A stretch of 64,000 bases of DNA from Streptomyces chrestomyceticus JCM 4735 (GCF_003865135.1 NZ_BHZC01000001.1:8184001-8248000); one strand, 5' to 3'. Shown: positions 10,632-19,509, counted from the first letter of the stretch. Notes: generated from the sequence alone by a model not told the origin. Made by a program: numbers and translations.

Positions 10632-11162
10632 GTGCAAAACCGTACTGCGTACAACAGCGGAGGGGGCTCGCCCCGCGAGGACCTCGAAACGCGGCTCACC
10701 GTGGAACTCGCTTCGGTGGTCTCCACTGCCCGCAGGCGTGCCACGCGGGACGGTGACCGGCAGGTGGACACGGCCCACCTGCTGCACGGACTTCTGGAGT
10801 CGGACCCGTCGGTGCGGGCGGCGTTCGACGGTGGGGCGCAGGTCGCCCGGCTGCTCGGCTATCTCGTCCAGCGCAGCATCGGGTACGGCCTCCAGTGGCA
10901 CGGCACCGTCGAGGATTCCGGCGCGGTCCCGATGGTGACCGAAGAGGTCGTACCGGGCTGGTCGCCCGCCGCGGCCGCCGCCCTGGACGGCGCACTCGAC
11001 CGCGCGCACGCCCGGTACGCGACCCATGCCGCCTGCCTCGACCTGCTCGCGGCCCTCGTGGACGACCCCGAGTCGCGCGCGGTCGAGGTGCTGCGCCGGG
11101 CCGCGGTCGACACGGAACAACTGGCGGCCCGGCTGGACGGGGACCGCTCCGGCCAGGACTGA
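10632..11162 (+). CDS. Clp N-terminal domain protein
   Basis: This protein of 176 residues carries two copies of the Clp repeat found at the N-terminus of ClpA/ClpC: residues about 20-85 (TARRRATRDGDRQVDTAHLLHGLL) and about 105-170 (ALDRAHARYATHAACLDLLAAL). There is no AAA+ module, so it cannot unfold proteins itself; such stand-alone domains are thought to act as adaptors or substrate binders. The GTG start at 10632 follows GGGTGGGGA and matches the usual family N-terminus QNRTAYNSGGGSPREDLETR; longer upstream frames have no support. Confidence 0.85.
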   Translation: MQNRTAYNSGGGSPREDLETRLTVELASVVSTARRRATRDGDRQVDTAHLLHGLLESDPSVRAAFDGGAQVARLLGYLVQRSIGYGLQWHGTVEDSGAVPMVTEEVVPGWSPAAAAALDGALDRAHARYATHAACLDLLAALVDDPESRAVEVLRRAAVDTEQLAARLDGDRSGQD

Positions 11163-11211
11163 CAGGCACAATGGGGGTGACGCTGCTGACGGCTCCTGCC
11201 ATGCTGTGCCG

Positions 11212-12480
11212 ATGCGCGCGTCTACGGGGAGTGCAGCGGGCCTGGGGGCCGGTGGGAGCCCGGGGGAGCCGGGGCAGACGGGGGTTTCGCGGGGCTTGAG
11301 GGTTTCGCGAGCCTCGCAGAGCTCGCAGACTTCGCGGGCTCCGGGCGGCCCGAGGGAGTCCCGGGGCGCGGACCGTCCGGCGAACGGCGGTCCGACCGGC
11401 CGGAGCCGGAGCGTCGGGCTCACCCTGGCGCTGATCTCCGCGTTCGCCTTCGGCGGTTCGGGTGTGGCCGCCAAACCCCTGATCACAGCCGGCCTCGAAC
11501 CCCTGCACGTCACCTGGCTGCGGGCCGCGGGCGCCGCCCTCGTCATGCTGCCTGTCGCCTGGCGCCACCGGCGGCTGCCGCTGCGGCGCCCCGCCCTCCT
11601 CGCGGGCTTCGGTCTGCTCGCCGTCGCCGGCGTCCAGGCGTGCTACTTCGCGGCGCTCTCGCGCATCCCCGTGGGGGTCGCGCTGCTCATCGAATACCTC
11701 GCGCCCGCGCTGGTGCTCGGCTGGGTGTGGTTCGTCCAGCGGAAGCCGGTCACGCGGGCCGCGGCGGTCGGTGTCGTCCTGGCGGTCGGCGGGCTGGCAT
11801 GTGTGGTGGAGGTGTGGTCCGGTCTCCGTCTCGACCCGGTCGGACTCGCGCTGGCTCTCGGCGCCGCCTGCTGCCAGGTCGGATACTTCGTCCTCGCCGA
11901 CCACGGGAGCGACGGTGCGGACGCGGCGGACCCGCTGGGCGTGATCGCGTACGGGCTGCTGATCGGCGCGGCCGTGCTGACCGTGGTCGCGCGCCCCTGG
12001 GAGATGGACTGGCCGGTGCTCGGTGGCAGCGCCTACCTGGATGGGACCCGGGTGCCCGCCGGAGTGCTGCTGGTGTGGGTCGTGCTGGTCGCCACCGTGC
12101 TGGCGTACGTCACCGGTGTCCTGTCGGTGCGTCGGCTGTCCCCGCAGGTGGCGGGGGTGGTGGCGTGTCTGGAGGCGGTGATCGCGACCGTACTGGCGTG
12201 GGTGCTGCTCGGCGAGCACCTCACCGCGCCGCAGGTCGTGGGGGGACTGGTGGTCCTGGCCGGGGCGTTCGTCGCGCAGTCGGCGACTCCGAGGTCGGGG
12301 CGGGCGGACGAGGGGAGCGGGGGTGGGGGCGGGGGAGACGCGGCGCCTGTACGAGCGGGCGGACCCCCGATGAGTGGGACCGCATCGGACGGGACCGCAT
12401 CTGACAAGTCCGCGTCCTGCGAGTCCGCATCAGGCAGCGCCGCATCGGGCAATGCCGCATCGCGTGACCGACACGGCTGA
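11212..12480 (+). CDS. EamA family (DMT) transporter
   Basis: This protein of 422 residues has ten hydrophobic segments arranged as two EamA repeats: the first about residues 70-195 (ALISAFAFGGSGVAAKPLI), the second about 215-350, ending CLEAVIATVLAWVLLGEHL. It is an inner-membrane drug/metabolite exporter of unknown substrate. The first 65 residues and last 65 residues are low-complexity Gly/Ser/Ala sequence unlike the family; the C-terminal tail contains a six-unit 15-bp repeat. The ATG at 11212 has no good ribosome site. It starts 49 bases after the Clp-N gene. Confidence 0.85.
   Translation: MRASTGSAAGLGAGGSPGEPGQTGVSRGLRVSRASQSSQTSRAPGGPRESRGADRPANGGPTGRSRSVGLTLALISAFAFGGSGVAAKPLITAGLEPLHVTWLRAAGAALVMLPVAWRHRRLPLRRPALLAGFGLLAVAGVQACYFAALSRIPVGVALLIEYLAPALVLGWVWFVQRKPVTRAAAVGVVLAVGGLACVVEVWSGLRLDPVGLALALGAACCQVGYFVLADHGSDGADAADPLGVIAYGLLIGAAVLTVVARPWEMDWPVLGGSAYLDGTRVPAGVLLVWVVLVATVLAYVTGVLSVRRLSPQVAGVVACLEAVIATVLAWVLLGEHLTAPQVVGGLVVLAGAFVAQSATPRSGRADEGSGGGGGGDAAPVRAGGPPMSGTASDGTASDKSASCESASGSAASGNAASRDRHG
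12376..12465 (+). repeat. Six tandem 15-bp units inside the EamA tail
   Basis: Six degenerate 15-bp units share the core CCGCATC and encode five-residue units of Thr/Ser-Ala-Ser type at the C-terminus of the transporter. The repeat keeps the reading frame. Confidence 0.8.
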
Positions 12481-12562
12481 CCCCCCCCGAGGGCGGGCAC
12501 TCACGGCCTCGAAGACGGCCGGGACTTGTCGGCCGACCGATGCGCCTCCTAAGGTGCCGATC

Positions 12563-12598
12563 ATGCGTTTGACTGTGCTGCCCCCTCCCGCCGCCTAG
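12563..12598 (+). CDS. Putative leader peptide MRLTVLPPPAA
   Basis: This 11-codon frame starts with ATG seven bases after AAGGTG and ends in TAG. The PPP motif is the type that slows ribosomes. It lies 156 bases upstream of the EamA transporter at 12755, and its stop codon sits in the loop of a GC-rich hairpin. I infer a translation-dependent leader controlling the transporter. No homolog search was possible, so this could be a chance frame. Confidence 0.5.
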   Translation: MRLTVLPPPAA

Positions 12599-12610
12599 CG
12601 CGGGCGGCGG
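12588..12610 (+). promoter_or_regulatory. Hairpin overlapping the leader-peptide stop
   Basis: CCGCCGCC at 12588-12595 pairs with GGCGGCGG at 12603-12610; the seven-base loop contains the TAG stop. A ribosome paused on the prolines would mask the left arm. Confidence 0.5.
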
Positions 12611-12754
12611 TCACCGAGCGAGAACCCGCCCCGGGCCCGGCGTGATCCGCAGGACGCGCCCCGCCCCGGGCCGGTCGTTGCTGCCCGCACACGGGACCAC
12701 GCGACCATTCCACGGCGCCCGGCGCCGTCCCGGATCTCCCGGAGAAGCACAGCC

Positions 12755-14506
12755 ATGCATGGTGTCTCTTCCCATGCCCTGCCCGTGGGCAGGGGCCTGT
12801 TGTACGTGACCGTCGCCGCGACTGCCTGGGGCACAGCGGGCGCGGCTGCCTCCCTCCTCTACGGCAGCAGCGGCCTCGGCCCTCTCGCCCTCACCTTCTG
12901 GCGCACCGTCGGCGGCCTTCTGCTGCTGTCGGCCGTACGGGCGGTACTGCGCCGCCGGATGGTGCGTGTCCCGGATTCCGTCGTACGTCCGCAAAAACCG
13001 CTGCGGCGCCGCGTCGTACGGATGGCCGCCACCGGGATCGCGCTGGCGGTCTTCCAGGCCGCGTACTTCGCGGCCGTGGAGAGCACCGGGCTGGCTGTGG
13101 GCACCGTCGTGACCATGGGGGCCGGGCCCGTCCTCATCGCGCTGGGCGCGCGGCTGACCATGGGCGAACGACTCGGCGCCGGAGGAGTTCTGGCCGTCCT
13201 GGGCGCGCTGTCCGGGCTGGCCGTGCTGGTCCTCGGAGGCGGTGATTCCGGTACGGTACGGCCCTCCGGGGTCGCTCTGGCGATGCTGTCCGCCGCGGGC
13301 TGCGCGGTGATGACGCTGACGACCCGCCGTTTGGGGCAGGCTGGTGACGCCGCCGATCCGTACGGCTCGACGATCAGCGCGTTCGCCGTCGGAGCCGCAT
13401 GCCTGCTGCCGTTCGCCGCGGCCGAAGGGCTGTGGCCGCAGGCGCACGAACTGGGCCGCAGCCTCTGGCTCATGGGCTACATCGCCGCCGTACCGACGGC
13501 CCTCGGCTACGGCCTGTACTTCGCGGGCCTGACCGCCGTACGCGCGGCCACGGCCTCGGTGATCTCGCTGGTCGAACCGGTGTCCGCGGCGGCGATCGCG
13601 GTGCTCCTCCTGGGCGAGGAACTGACGGCCGGCACGGCCCTCGGTACGTGTGTGCTGCTCACGGCCGTCGCGGGACTGGCCGTGGCCGAGGCACGGGGAG
13701 CGGTGGCAGCCCGTACGGGCCGGTCGGGGCGGCGATGGTGCGCTGATCGGCTCAGGCTGGGCCGGGCCGGGGGCGGCTCGCGGAGGGGCGATCCGTCCCC
13801 GGCCTCCGACCCGGCCCGCCCCTCCGCCGGACCGTCAGCCGCGATCGGCCGCCAGCCGCCGCAGTTGATGGGTGCGGGCCTGGGCGTCACGGGGTGCCGC
13901 CCGTTCGGCCAGGCGCTCCGAGATGCGCCGCTGTACGGTCTCGCTCCGCTTGCCCGCGTACTTGAACTTGGCCCGCACGTCCGTGACTTCCAGCCGCAGC
14001 CCCCGGATGCCGGGAAGCTGGCGCCCGTAGGGCGGGCCGTCCGCGGTGACCGGCGCCGACCCGCCCTCGGGCTGGAAGTGCCCGACCTGCCGCGCCAGCA
14101 GCGCGGCCTTCTCCTGCGGGTCGTCCACGACGTGGGCCGTGCAGGTGAGCTGGACGGCGGCGTAGAAGCTGGTGGGGACGCCGTGCTCGGGCGGTTCCTC
14201 CTCGGCGGCCTGCCACGGCCCCGGTATGAACACGTAGTCGTCCACGACGCTGAGCAGGACGGCCGGGGCGGTCTCCAGCGCGCGCCATATCGGGTTGGGG
14301 CGGGCGAGGTGGGTGACGGCCTCGCGGCGGGCCGGGTCGTAGGCGAAGTGCAGGGGCTGGACGAGGGGCGGGGAGCCGGGCGGTCCGTTGACGGCGAGCT
14401 GGCCGAAGTCGTGGCCGGCCAGCCAGTCCTGCCACTCGGTGTCGTCGGTGGGCGCGTCCCAGGGGTGGATCAGCATGCGCGCCTCCTTCAGCGGGCCGAG
14501 AGGTAG
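12755..14506 (+). CDS. EamA family (DMT) transporter with abnormal 3' extension
   Basis: Residues 1 to about 325 form a complete ten-segment EamA exporter ([19 protein letters not shown] at the start, [20 protein letters not shown] and LLLGEEL in the last repeat). The frame then runs on to 14506, antisense to the flavin-binding gene at 13835-14476, giving 583 residues where about 320-330 are expected. In another frame a TGA lies at 13744-13746, just where the family should end. A missing base near 13.7 kb would explain this. The ATG has a GGAGAAGC site. The transporter part is secure; the tail after about 13740 is probably not translated in the organism. Confidence 0.7.
   Translation: MHGVSSHALPVGRGLLYVTVAATAWGTAGAAASLLYGSSGLGPLALTFWRTVGGLLLLSAVRAVLRRRMVRVPDSVVRPQKPLRRRVVRMAATGIALAVFQAAYFAAVESTGLAVGTVVTMGAGPVLIALGARLTMGERLGAGGVLAVLGALSGLAVLVLGGGDSGTVRPSGVALAMLSAAGCAVMTLTTRRLGQAGDAADPYGSTISAFAVGAACLLPFAAAEGLWPQAHELGRSLWLMGYIAAVPTALGYGLYFAGLTAVRAATASVISLVEPVSAAAIAVLLLGEELTAGTALGTCVLLTAVAGLAVAEARGAVAARTGRSGRRWCADRLRLGRAGGGSRRGDPSPASDPARPSAGPSAAIGRQPPQLMGAGLGVTGCRPFGQALRDAPLYGLAPLARVLELGPHVRDFQPQPPDAGKLAPVGRAVRGDRRRPALGLEVPDLPRQQRGLLLRVVHDVGRAGELDGGVEAGGDAVLGRFLLGGLPRPRYEHVVVHDAEQDGRGGLQRAPYRVGAGEVGDGLAAGRVVGEVQGLDEGRGAGRSVDGELAEVVAGQPVLPLGVVGGRVPGVDQHARLLQRAER
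13835..14476 (-). CDS. FMN-binding negative transcriptional regulator (PaiB-like)
   Basis: This 213-residue protein belongs to the PaiB-type split-barrel flavin-binding family. Typical features are [27 protein letters not shown] at the start, [18 protein letters not shown] and [19 protein letters not shown] near the C-terminus. A role in acetyl-polyamine or FMN-dependent chemistry is possible; the historical name reflects a Bacillus phenotype. The ATG has AAGGAGG. It starts 11 bases after the stop of the next flavin protein, forming a two-gene operon divergent from a MocR regulator. Confidence 0.85.
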   Translation of the reverse strand: MLIHPWDAPTDDTEWQDWLAGHDFGQLAVNGPPGSPPLVQPLHFAYDPARREAVTHLARPNPIWRALETAPAVLLSVVDDYVFIPGPWQAAEEEPPEHGVPTSFYAAVQLTCTAHVVDDPQEKAALLARQVGHFQPEGGSAPVTADGPPYGRQLPGIRGLRLEVTDVRAKFKYAGKRSETVQRRISERLAERAAPRDAQARTHQLRRLAADRG

Positions 14507-15162
14507 GCGGGTTCGACGATGTCCGGGGCGAGGTCGTCGGCCGGGACGGGAGCTCCGTACCGGGGGGCGACCGGCAGGACGCCGCTCCAGTGGGGGAGCG
14601 CGAGGTCCGCGGGCTCGTCGTTCGGGCCGCCGGTGCGGATCTTGGCGGAGACCTCGTCCAGGTCGAGGCGGATGACGGCGGTGGCGGCCAGCTCCTTGGC
14701 GTTCGCCGGCCGGGAGTCGGCGGCCCGGCCCGGCACGACCTGGTCGACCAGCGTGTCGAGCGCGGCCGTCTTCTCGTCGTGGTCGGTGACCTGGTAGGCG
14801 GTGCCGTGGACGACGACGCTGCGGTAGTTGATCGAGTGGTGGAAGGCCGACTTGGCCAGGACCAGGCCGTCGACGTGGGTGACGGTGACGCACACGGGCA
14901 GGCCGGGGTCGGCCGTCTCACCGGCCATGCGCAGCGGGCGCGAACCGGTCGATCCGTGCAAGTAGAGGCGGTGGCCGACCCGGCCGTAGAGCGTGGGCAG
15001 GACGACGGGGGCGCCGTCGCGGACGAAACCGAGGTGGCACAGGTAGCCGGCGTCGAGGATGGCGTGCACGGTCTCGTGGTCGTAGGCGGCGCGCTCGCGG
15101 GCGCGGGTCGGCACGGTGCGCTCCGTCCGGGTGAAGGACAGCTCCTTGGGCGCCTGGGGCAT
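14488..15162 (-). CDS. Pyridoxamine 5'-phosphate oxidase family flavoprotein
   Basis: This 224-residue split-barrel protein resembles the NimA/PPOX subgroup: [37 protein letters not shown] is split by position (about residues 31-67), followed by [15 protein letters not shown]. It likely binds FMN or a related flavin. I placed the start at the second of two close ATGs (15162), which has GGAG at good spacing; the other is at 15174. It is the first gene of an operon with the PaiB-like protein and diverges from the MocR gene across only 35 bases. Confidence 0.85.
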   Translation of the reverse strand: MPQAPKELSFTRTERTVPTRARERAAYDHETVHAILDAGYLCHLGFVRDGAPVVLPTLYGRVGHRLYLHGSTGSRPLRMAGETADPGLPVCVTVTHVDGLVLAKSAFHHSINYRSVVVHGTAYQVTDHDEKTAALDTLVDQVVPGRAADSRPANAKELAATAVIRLDLDEVSAKIRTGGPNDEPADLALPHWSGVLPVAPRYGAPVPADDLAPDIVEPAYLSAR

Positions 15163-15174
15163 TGCGTACTCCAT

Positions 15175-15186
15175 TGCACTAGTGCA
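15175..15186. promoter_or_regulatory. Palindromic operator between MocR and flavoprotein genes
   Basis: TGCACTAGTGCA is a perfect 12-bp palindrome in the 35-base divergent space, overlapping CATAAT, a likely -10 for the MocR gene. It is the obvious candidate for MocR binding and for control of both directions. Confidence 0.55.
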
Positions 15187-15197
15187 TAATTGGTTTT

Positions 15198-16529
15198 GTG
15201 CTAGGAGAGTATCGGATCGAAGGGCGGCGCGCATCGGAAATTGCCGCCAGTGTCGAGCGAGCCGTCGGTGCGGGCGAGCTCCAACCGGGCGAAGTCCTGC
15301 CACCAATGCGGGAGTTGGCCGTCTATCTGGAGGTCAATCCCAATACGGTGGCGTCCGCGTACCGGACGCTGCGGGACCGGGGGGTGATCGAGACCGCGGG
15401 CCGCCGCGGCAGCCGGGTGCGCCCGCGGCCGGCCAGTACGGTCCGCGAGGCGGTGCTGGGGCCCCTGCCGCCCGGCGTGCGCGACGCGGCCGCAGGAAAT
15501 CCGGACCCCGCGCTGCTGCCCGCCCTCGGGCGGGCGCTGGCCGCGGCCGCCGCCCGCAGCGCGGAGCGCCCGACGCTGTACGGGGCCCCTGCCGTCACCA
15601 CGGAGCTGGAGCGGATGGCCCGCGCCGCCTTCGAGGCCGACGGGGTGCCGAGCGGCTCGATCGCCGTCACCTCCGGGGCGCTGGACGCGATAGAGCGGGT
15701 GCTCGACGTGCATCTGCGGCCCGGTGACACGGTCGCGGTCGAGGACCCGGGCTGGGGGAGCCTGCTGGACCTGATTCCCGGCCTCGGGCTGCGGGCCGTT
15801 CCGGTCGCGGTGGACGACGAGGGGCCGCTGCCCGACCAGGTCGGCCGGGCGGTGCGCGACGGCGCCCGCGCCCTGGTCGTCACGGACCGGGCACAGAACC
15901 CGACGGGTGCCGTGCTCGGCGCCGCCCGGTCCCGGGAGCTGCGCGAGGTGCTGGCGGGCCATCGGGACCTGCTGCTGGTGGAGGACGATCACGGCCACGA
16001 CATCGTCGACCTCCCGCTGCATCCGCTCGCGGGCGCCACGGACCACTGGGCGCTGGTCCGTTCCACGGCCAAGGCGTACGGCCCCGACCTGCGGCTCGCC
16101 GTGCTGACCGGGGACGCCGTGACGGTGGACCGGGTGCGTGGGCGCCAGCGGCTCGGACCCGGCTGGGTGAGCCATCTCCTGCAGGACGCGGTGGTGCACC
16201 TGTGGCGTACGGGAGCGGTCGACCCGAAGGCCGTCGCGGACGCCTACGGCAGACGCCGGAACGTGCTGATCGACGCCTTGGCGGCCCGCGGCGTCCGGGC
16301 GCGGGGACGCAGCGGGATGAACGTATGGATTCCGGTGCCCGACGAAACCGGCGCGGTCGCCCGGCTGTTGCACGCGGGCTGGGCCGTCGCGCCCGGAGCG
16401 CGCTTCCGTATGGGCTCGCCGCCCGGCATACGCATCACCATCGCGGGCCTCGCGGAGGAGGAACTGCCGGCACTGGCGGATGCCGTCGCCTCCGCCGTCG
16501 AACCGAAGGAGGCGCGCCGTTACGACTGA
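15198..16529 (+). CDS. MocR-type regulator (GntR HTH plus aminotransferase domain)
   Basis: This 443-residue protein has a GntR winged helix (residues about 8-75, MRELAVYLEVNPNTVASAYR) and a fold-type-I aminotransferase-like domain (about 100-435). In the latter, DRAQNPTGAVL and VRSTAKAYGPDLRLAVL contain the expected PLP contacts, including the lysine of STAKAYG. Family members sense PLP or amino compounds. The GTG start lies eight bases after CATAAT, so the mRNA may be nearly leaderless. Divergence from two PNPOx-fold genes suggests that it controls a vitamin B6 or flavin-linked function. Confidence 0.9.
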   Translation: MLGEYRIEGRRASEIAASVERAVGAGELQPGEVLPPMRELAVYLEVNPNTVASAYRTLRDRGVIETAGRRGSRVRPRPASTVREAVLGPLPPGVRDAAAGNPDPALLPALGRALAAAAARSAERPTLYGAPAVTTELERMARAAFEADGVPSGSIAVTSGALDAIERVLDVHLRPGDTVAVEDPGWGSLLDLIPGLGLRAVPVAVDDEGPLPDQVGRAVRDGARALVVTDRAQNPTGAVLGAARSRELREVLAGHRDLLLVEDDHGHDIVDLPLHPLAGATDHWALVRSTAKAYGPDLRLAVLTGDAVTVDRVRGRQRLGPGWVSHLLQDAVVHLWRTGAVDPKAVADAYGRRRNVLIDALAARGVRARGRSGMNVWIPVPDETGAVARLLHAGWAVAPGARFRMGSPPGIRITIAGLAEEELPALADAVASAVEPKEARRYD

Positions 16530-16663
16530 ACTGAGTTGATCGCGGGAGCGGGGAGAGGCGGGAGCGGGGTGCCGCAGCCGCAGGGTGGACCGTGGCGTCG
16601 GCTGACGGGGCGCCGCAACCTGGCAGGCGCTCACGGACCGACTCACTGACCGACGGATTGATC

Positions 16664-16740
16664 CGCCGATCGGCCGACTGCCGGACTGGCCGACTGATTG
16701 CTTCGCCGATCGGTCGACTGCCGGACCGGCTGATCGACCG
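16664..16740. repeat. Two 37-bp direct repeats, 40-bp period
   Basis: Copies at 16664-16700 and 16704-16740 share CGCCGATCGG, then CGACTGCCGGA with few changes. They lie in the gap before the GNAT gene, in a stretch rich in GACCGACTG-like words. Confidence 0.7.
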
Positions 16741-16782
16741 ACTGGCTGAATGAGGGGGAACGGTGCTGGTTACGATCGCACG

Positions 16783-17346
16783 ATGCTTGATCAGAGCTTT
16801 CTTGTCCGTGGTCCGCGGGTGGCTGTCCGGCGGATCTCCTTCCGGGACCGGGAGGAGATCGCGACCCTCACCCGCGAGAGCGCCGCACTGCACCACCCGT
16901 GGATCCCCGCGCGGGACACCACGGAAGAGGCGTTCCGCGCGTACGTCGCCAAGTTCGACCAGCCCACCCATGAGGGCTTCGTGGTGTGTCTCCGGGGGAG
17001 CGGTGCGATCGTCGGCGGGGTCAACATCAACAACATCGTGCGGGGCGGCATCCAGAGCGGAGCCCTCGGCTACGTCGCCTACGCGTCCACCACCGGGCAC
17101 GGCTATATGACCGAAGGGCTCCGCCTCGTCGTCCGGTACGCCTTCACCGAGCTGGGGCTGCACCGGCTGGAAGCCAACATCCAGCCCGGCAACGTCTCCT
17201 CCGTCCGGCTCGTCGAGCGACTGGGGTTCCGGCTGGAGGGCTACTCCCCGCGCTTCCAGTATGTGGACGGCGCGTGGCGCGACCACGAACGGTGGGCGGT
17301 GACTGCCGAGATGACCGAGCAGGCCGCTGGGTCGGTCCCTCGCTAG
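16783..17346 (+). CDS. GNAT family N-acetyltransferase (RimJ/RimL type)
   Basis: This 187-residue protein is a GNAT fold acetyltransferase of the RimJ/RimL ribosomal-protein or small-molecule type. LGYVAYASTTGHGYMTEGLRLVVRYAF holds the acetyl-CoA pyrophosphate loop, and LHRLEANIQPGNVSSVRLVERLGFRLEG the C-terminal signature. I chose the ATG at 16783 because the fold begins at FLVRGPRVAVRRIS and TACGAT ends six bases upstream, the spacing of a leaderless mRNA. An ATG at 16750 is the alternative. The last four bases overlap the convergent EamA gene. Confidence 0.88.
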   Translation: MLDQSFLVRGPRVAVRRISFRDREEIATLTRESAALHHPWIPARDTTEEAFRAYVAKFDQPTHEGFVVCLRGSGAIVGGVNINNIVRGGIQSGALGYVAYASTTGHGYMTEGLRLVVRYAFTELGLHRLEANIQPGNVSSVRLVERLGFRLEGYSPRFQYVDGAWRDHERWAVTAEMTEQAAGSVPR

Positions 17347-18362
17347 CTGGTACGACGGGGGCGGCTCTGGGTCAGTGCGGCTCCTGCCAGGACGATCAGC
17401 GCGCCGACGGGAGTGTTCCAGCGGAGTTGCTCGCCGAGCAGGGCGACACCGGCCGTGGTGGCGATCACGGGGACGAAATAGGTGACCATCTGGGCGGTGG
17501 TGGGGCCCACCTCGGCCACCAGCCCGTACTGCAACAGGAAGGCGAACCCGGTGCCCAGGGCGCCGAGCGCGACGACGGCGAGGAGGGGGACGACAGGGTA
17601 GGCGGCCGGGGCGGAGGTGAAGAGCGCGGTCACCAGGCCGACCTGGGCCGTGGCGAGGAGCATCTGGGTACCGGAGAGGGCGACGTTGGAGACCTTGGCG
17701 CCGGCCAGGGTGCGCCGGACGTAGATCCAGCCGATGGGGTAGCTCAGTGATGCGCCCAGGGCCATCGCGGTGCCCGTCGGATCCGTTCCGGAGAATCCCT
17801 GCCAGGCGCCGAGCACGGTCAGTACGCCCAGGAAGCCGAGGCCCAGGCCCGCGACGCGGCGGCGGGTGGGCCGGTCCTCGGAGAGGGCGACCAGGGAGAG
17901 GGCCATGCCCCACAGTGGGGAGCTGGCGTTGCAGATGCCGGCCAGGGTGGAGGGGATGGTCAGCTCGGCGTAGGCCAAGAGGGAGAAGGGGAGGGCGTTG
18001 AGGAAGAACGCGGCGACCGCCAGATGACCCCAGGTCCGCGCGGAGCGGGGCAGCCGCTCCCGCTTGGCGACCAGTACGGCGACGAGCACCGCCGAGCCGA
18101 ACGCCAGGCGGCCGAAGGTGACGTGCAGGGGCGCGTACCCCTGTGTGCCGACCTTGATGAAGAGGAAGCTGAAGCCCCAGACCAGGCTCAGGATGCCGAA
18201 CCGCAGGCGCCAGTCGAGGGCGCGGCGTGTGCTGCCCCGGTGCGCGTCGGTTCGGGGCAGATCCATGGGGTGGGCCGGGGTGGTGCCGGGGGTGGTTCGG
18301 GAGCGGGTTGGGGGTGACGGTGGGGGAGTTGCAGATGTTTCGGAAGGGGCGGCGGTGCTCAT
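17343..18362 (-). CDS. EamA family (DMT) transporter
   Basis: This 339-residue inner-membrane protein has ten hydrophobic segments in two EamA repeats (LSLVWGFSFLFIKVGTQG; later TAQMVTYFVPVIATTAGVALLGEQL). A Ser/Thr/Pro-rich cytosolic tail of about 50 residues precedes the first segment. The start at 18362 is the first plausible ATG; no strong ribosome site is seen. It is divergent from a LysR gene across 74 bases, the usual arrangement of a LysR regulator with its target exporter. Confidence 0.88.
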   Translation of the reverse strand: MSTAAPSETSATPPPSPPTRSRTTPGTTPAHPMDLPRTDAHRGSTRRALDWRLRFGILSLVWGFSFLFIKVGTQGYAPLHVTFGRLAFGSAVLVAVLVAKRERLPRSARTWGHLAVAAFFLNALPFSLLAYAELTIPSTLAGICNASSPLWGMALSLVALSEDRPTRRRVAGLGLGFLGVLTVLGAWQGFSGTDPTGTAMALGASLSYPIGWIYVRRTLAGAKVSNVALSGTQMLLATAQVGLVTALFTSAPAAYPVVPLLAVVALGALGTGFAFLLQYGLVAEVGPTTAQMVTYFVPVIATTAGVALLGEQLRWNTPVGALIVLAGAALTQSRPRRTS

Positions 18363-18396
18363 AGGACTACGATGCGGCTCCCTGATTTCGTAGCAC

Positions 18397-18424
18397 AAGC
18401 GAGTTTTCGTAGGAGATATCGCTT
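18397..18424. promoter_or_regulatory. Possible LysR-type binding site
   Basis: AAGCGA at 18397-18402 and TCGCTT at 18419-18424 form an inverted repeat with a 16-base spacer. TTTCGTAG occurs twice in the same divergent region. This is inference from position and symmetry. Confidence 0.35.
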
Positions 18425-18436
18425 AGCATTGCTTAG

Positions 18437-19345
18437 ATGTTGAACCTTGATCGCTTGCGGACGCTGAGCGCGGTGGCCCGGCACGGCTCGGTGAGTGCGG
18501 CGGCGGACGGGCTGCATGTGACGACCTCCGCCGTCTCGCAGCAGCTCGCCAAGCTGGAGCGGGAGACAGGCCAGCAGCTCCTGGCCAAGAACGGGCGTGG
18601 TGTGCGGCTGACCGACGCCGGCCGGCTGCTGGCCGACCATGCCGTACGGATTCTCTCGCAGGTCGAGCTGGCTCAGGCGGAGCTGGAGGCCCACCGCGGT
18701 CAGGCCGTCGGTGAGCTGCGGCTCGGTGCCTTCCCCACCGCGGCGCGCGGACTGTTCCCCGCCGCGCTGGCCGGGCTCCGCGCCGAGCATCCCCAACTCC
18801 GCCCGCTGCTGCGGGAGATGGAGCCCGAAGCCTCGGTGCGGTGCGTGGTGCGCGGCGACATCGACCTGGGTGTCGTGCTGGACTGGCACAATCGGCCGCT
18901 GTCACTGCCCGAAGGGCTGGCGAAGGTGCCGATCCTGAACGACCCGGCCGACGTCGCCATGCCGGCCGATCATCCGCTGGCGCACCGCGACTCGGTCGAA
19001 CTGGCGGAGCTGGCCGACGACGAGTGGGTCTCCTGGCCGCAGGGCGAGTTCTGCCACGACTGGCTGATGTTCACCCTGCGCAGCCAGGGGATCGAGCCGC
19101 GCATCGCGCACATGGTGGAGGAGCACCACACCCAACTGGCACTGATCGGAGCCGGACTGGGGGTCGCGGTGGCGCCCCGGCTGGGGCGCGGGCCGGTGCC
19201 GGCGGGGGTGCGCGTGGTGCCCGTACGCCACACGATGCAGCGGCACGTCTACGCGATCTGGCGCGCCGACGCCGACCGGAGGCCGTCCATCCGTGCCGCG
19301 GTCACCGCGTTGCGCGCGGCGGGCGAGGAGGTGGAAGGGCGTTGA
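18437..19345 (+). CDS. LysR family transcriptional regulator
   Basis: This 302-residue regulator has the N-terminal LysR helix-turn-helix (LDRLRTLSAVARHGSVSAAA, residues 4-23) and a periplasmic-binding-like effector domain from about residue 90 to 295. TAGCAT ends seven bases before the ATG, so translation is probably leaderless. The divergent EamA exporter is the likely target; the effector is unknown. Confidence 0.92.
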   Translation: MLNLDRLRTLSAVARHGSVSAAADGLHVTTSAVSQQLAKLERETGQQLLAKNGRGVRLTDAGRLLADHAVRILSQVELAQAELEAHRGQAVGELRLGAFPTAARGLFPAALAGLRAEHPQLRPLLREMEPEASVRCVVRGDIDLGVVLDWHNRPLSLPEGLAKVPILNDPADVAMPADHPLAHRDSVELAELADDEWVSWPQGEFCHDWLMFTLRSQGIEPRIAHMVEEHHTQLALIGAGLGVAVAPRLGRGPVPAGVRVVPVRHTMQRHVYAIWRADADRRPSIRAAVTALRAAGEEVEGR

Positions 19346-19509
19346 AGGGGGTTGAAGGGTTCGGGGCGGCCGACCCGGAGTTCTCTCTGAGAATTTCGGG
19401 AATCGGGGTGCCTGGCTGAGTTGGCTGGGCTGGCTTGACTGACCGAGGAGTTGGCTGGGCTGGGCGAGCTGACCAAGGAGGTGGACGGGCTGGGCGGGTC
19501 GGCTGGCCT

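Noticed and set aside
13835..15179. 430-codon minus-strand frame covering both flavoprotein genes
   Set aside because: It is an out-of-frame shadow; the two in-frame flavoproteins have clear domains and ribosome sites.
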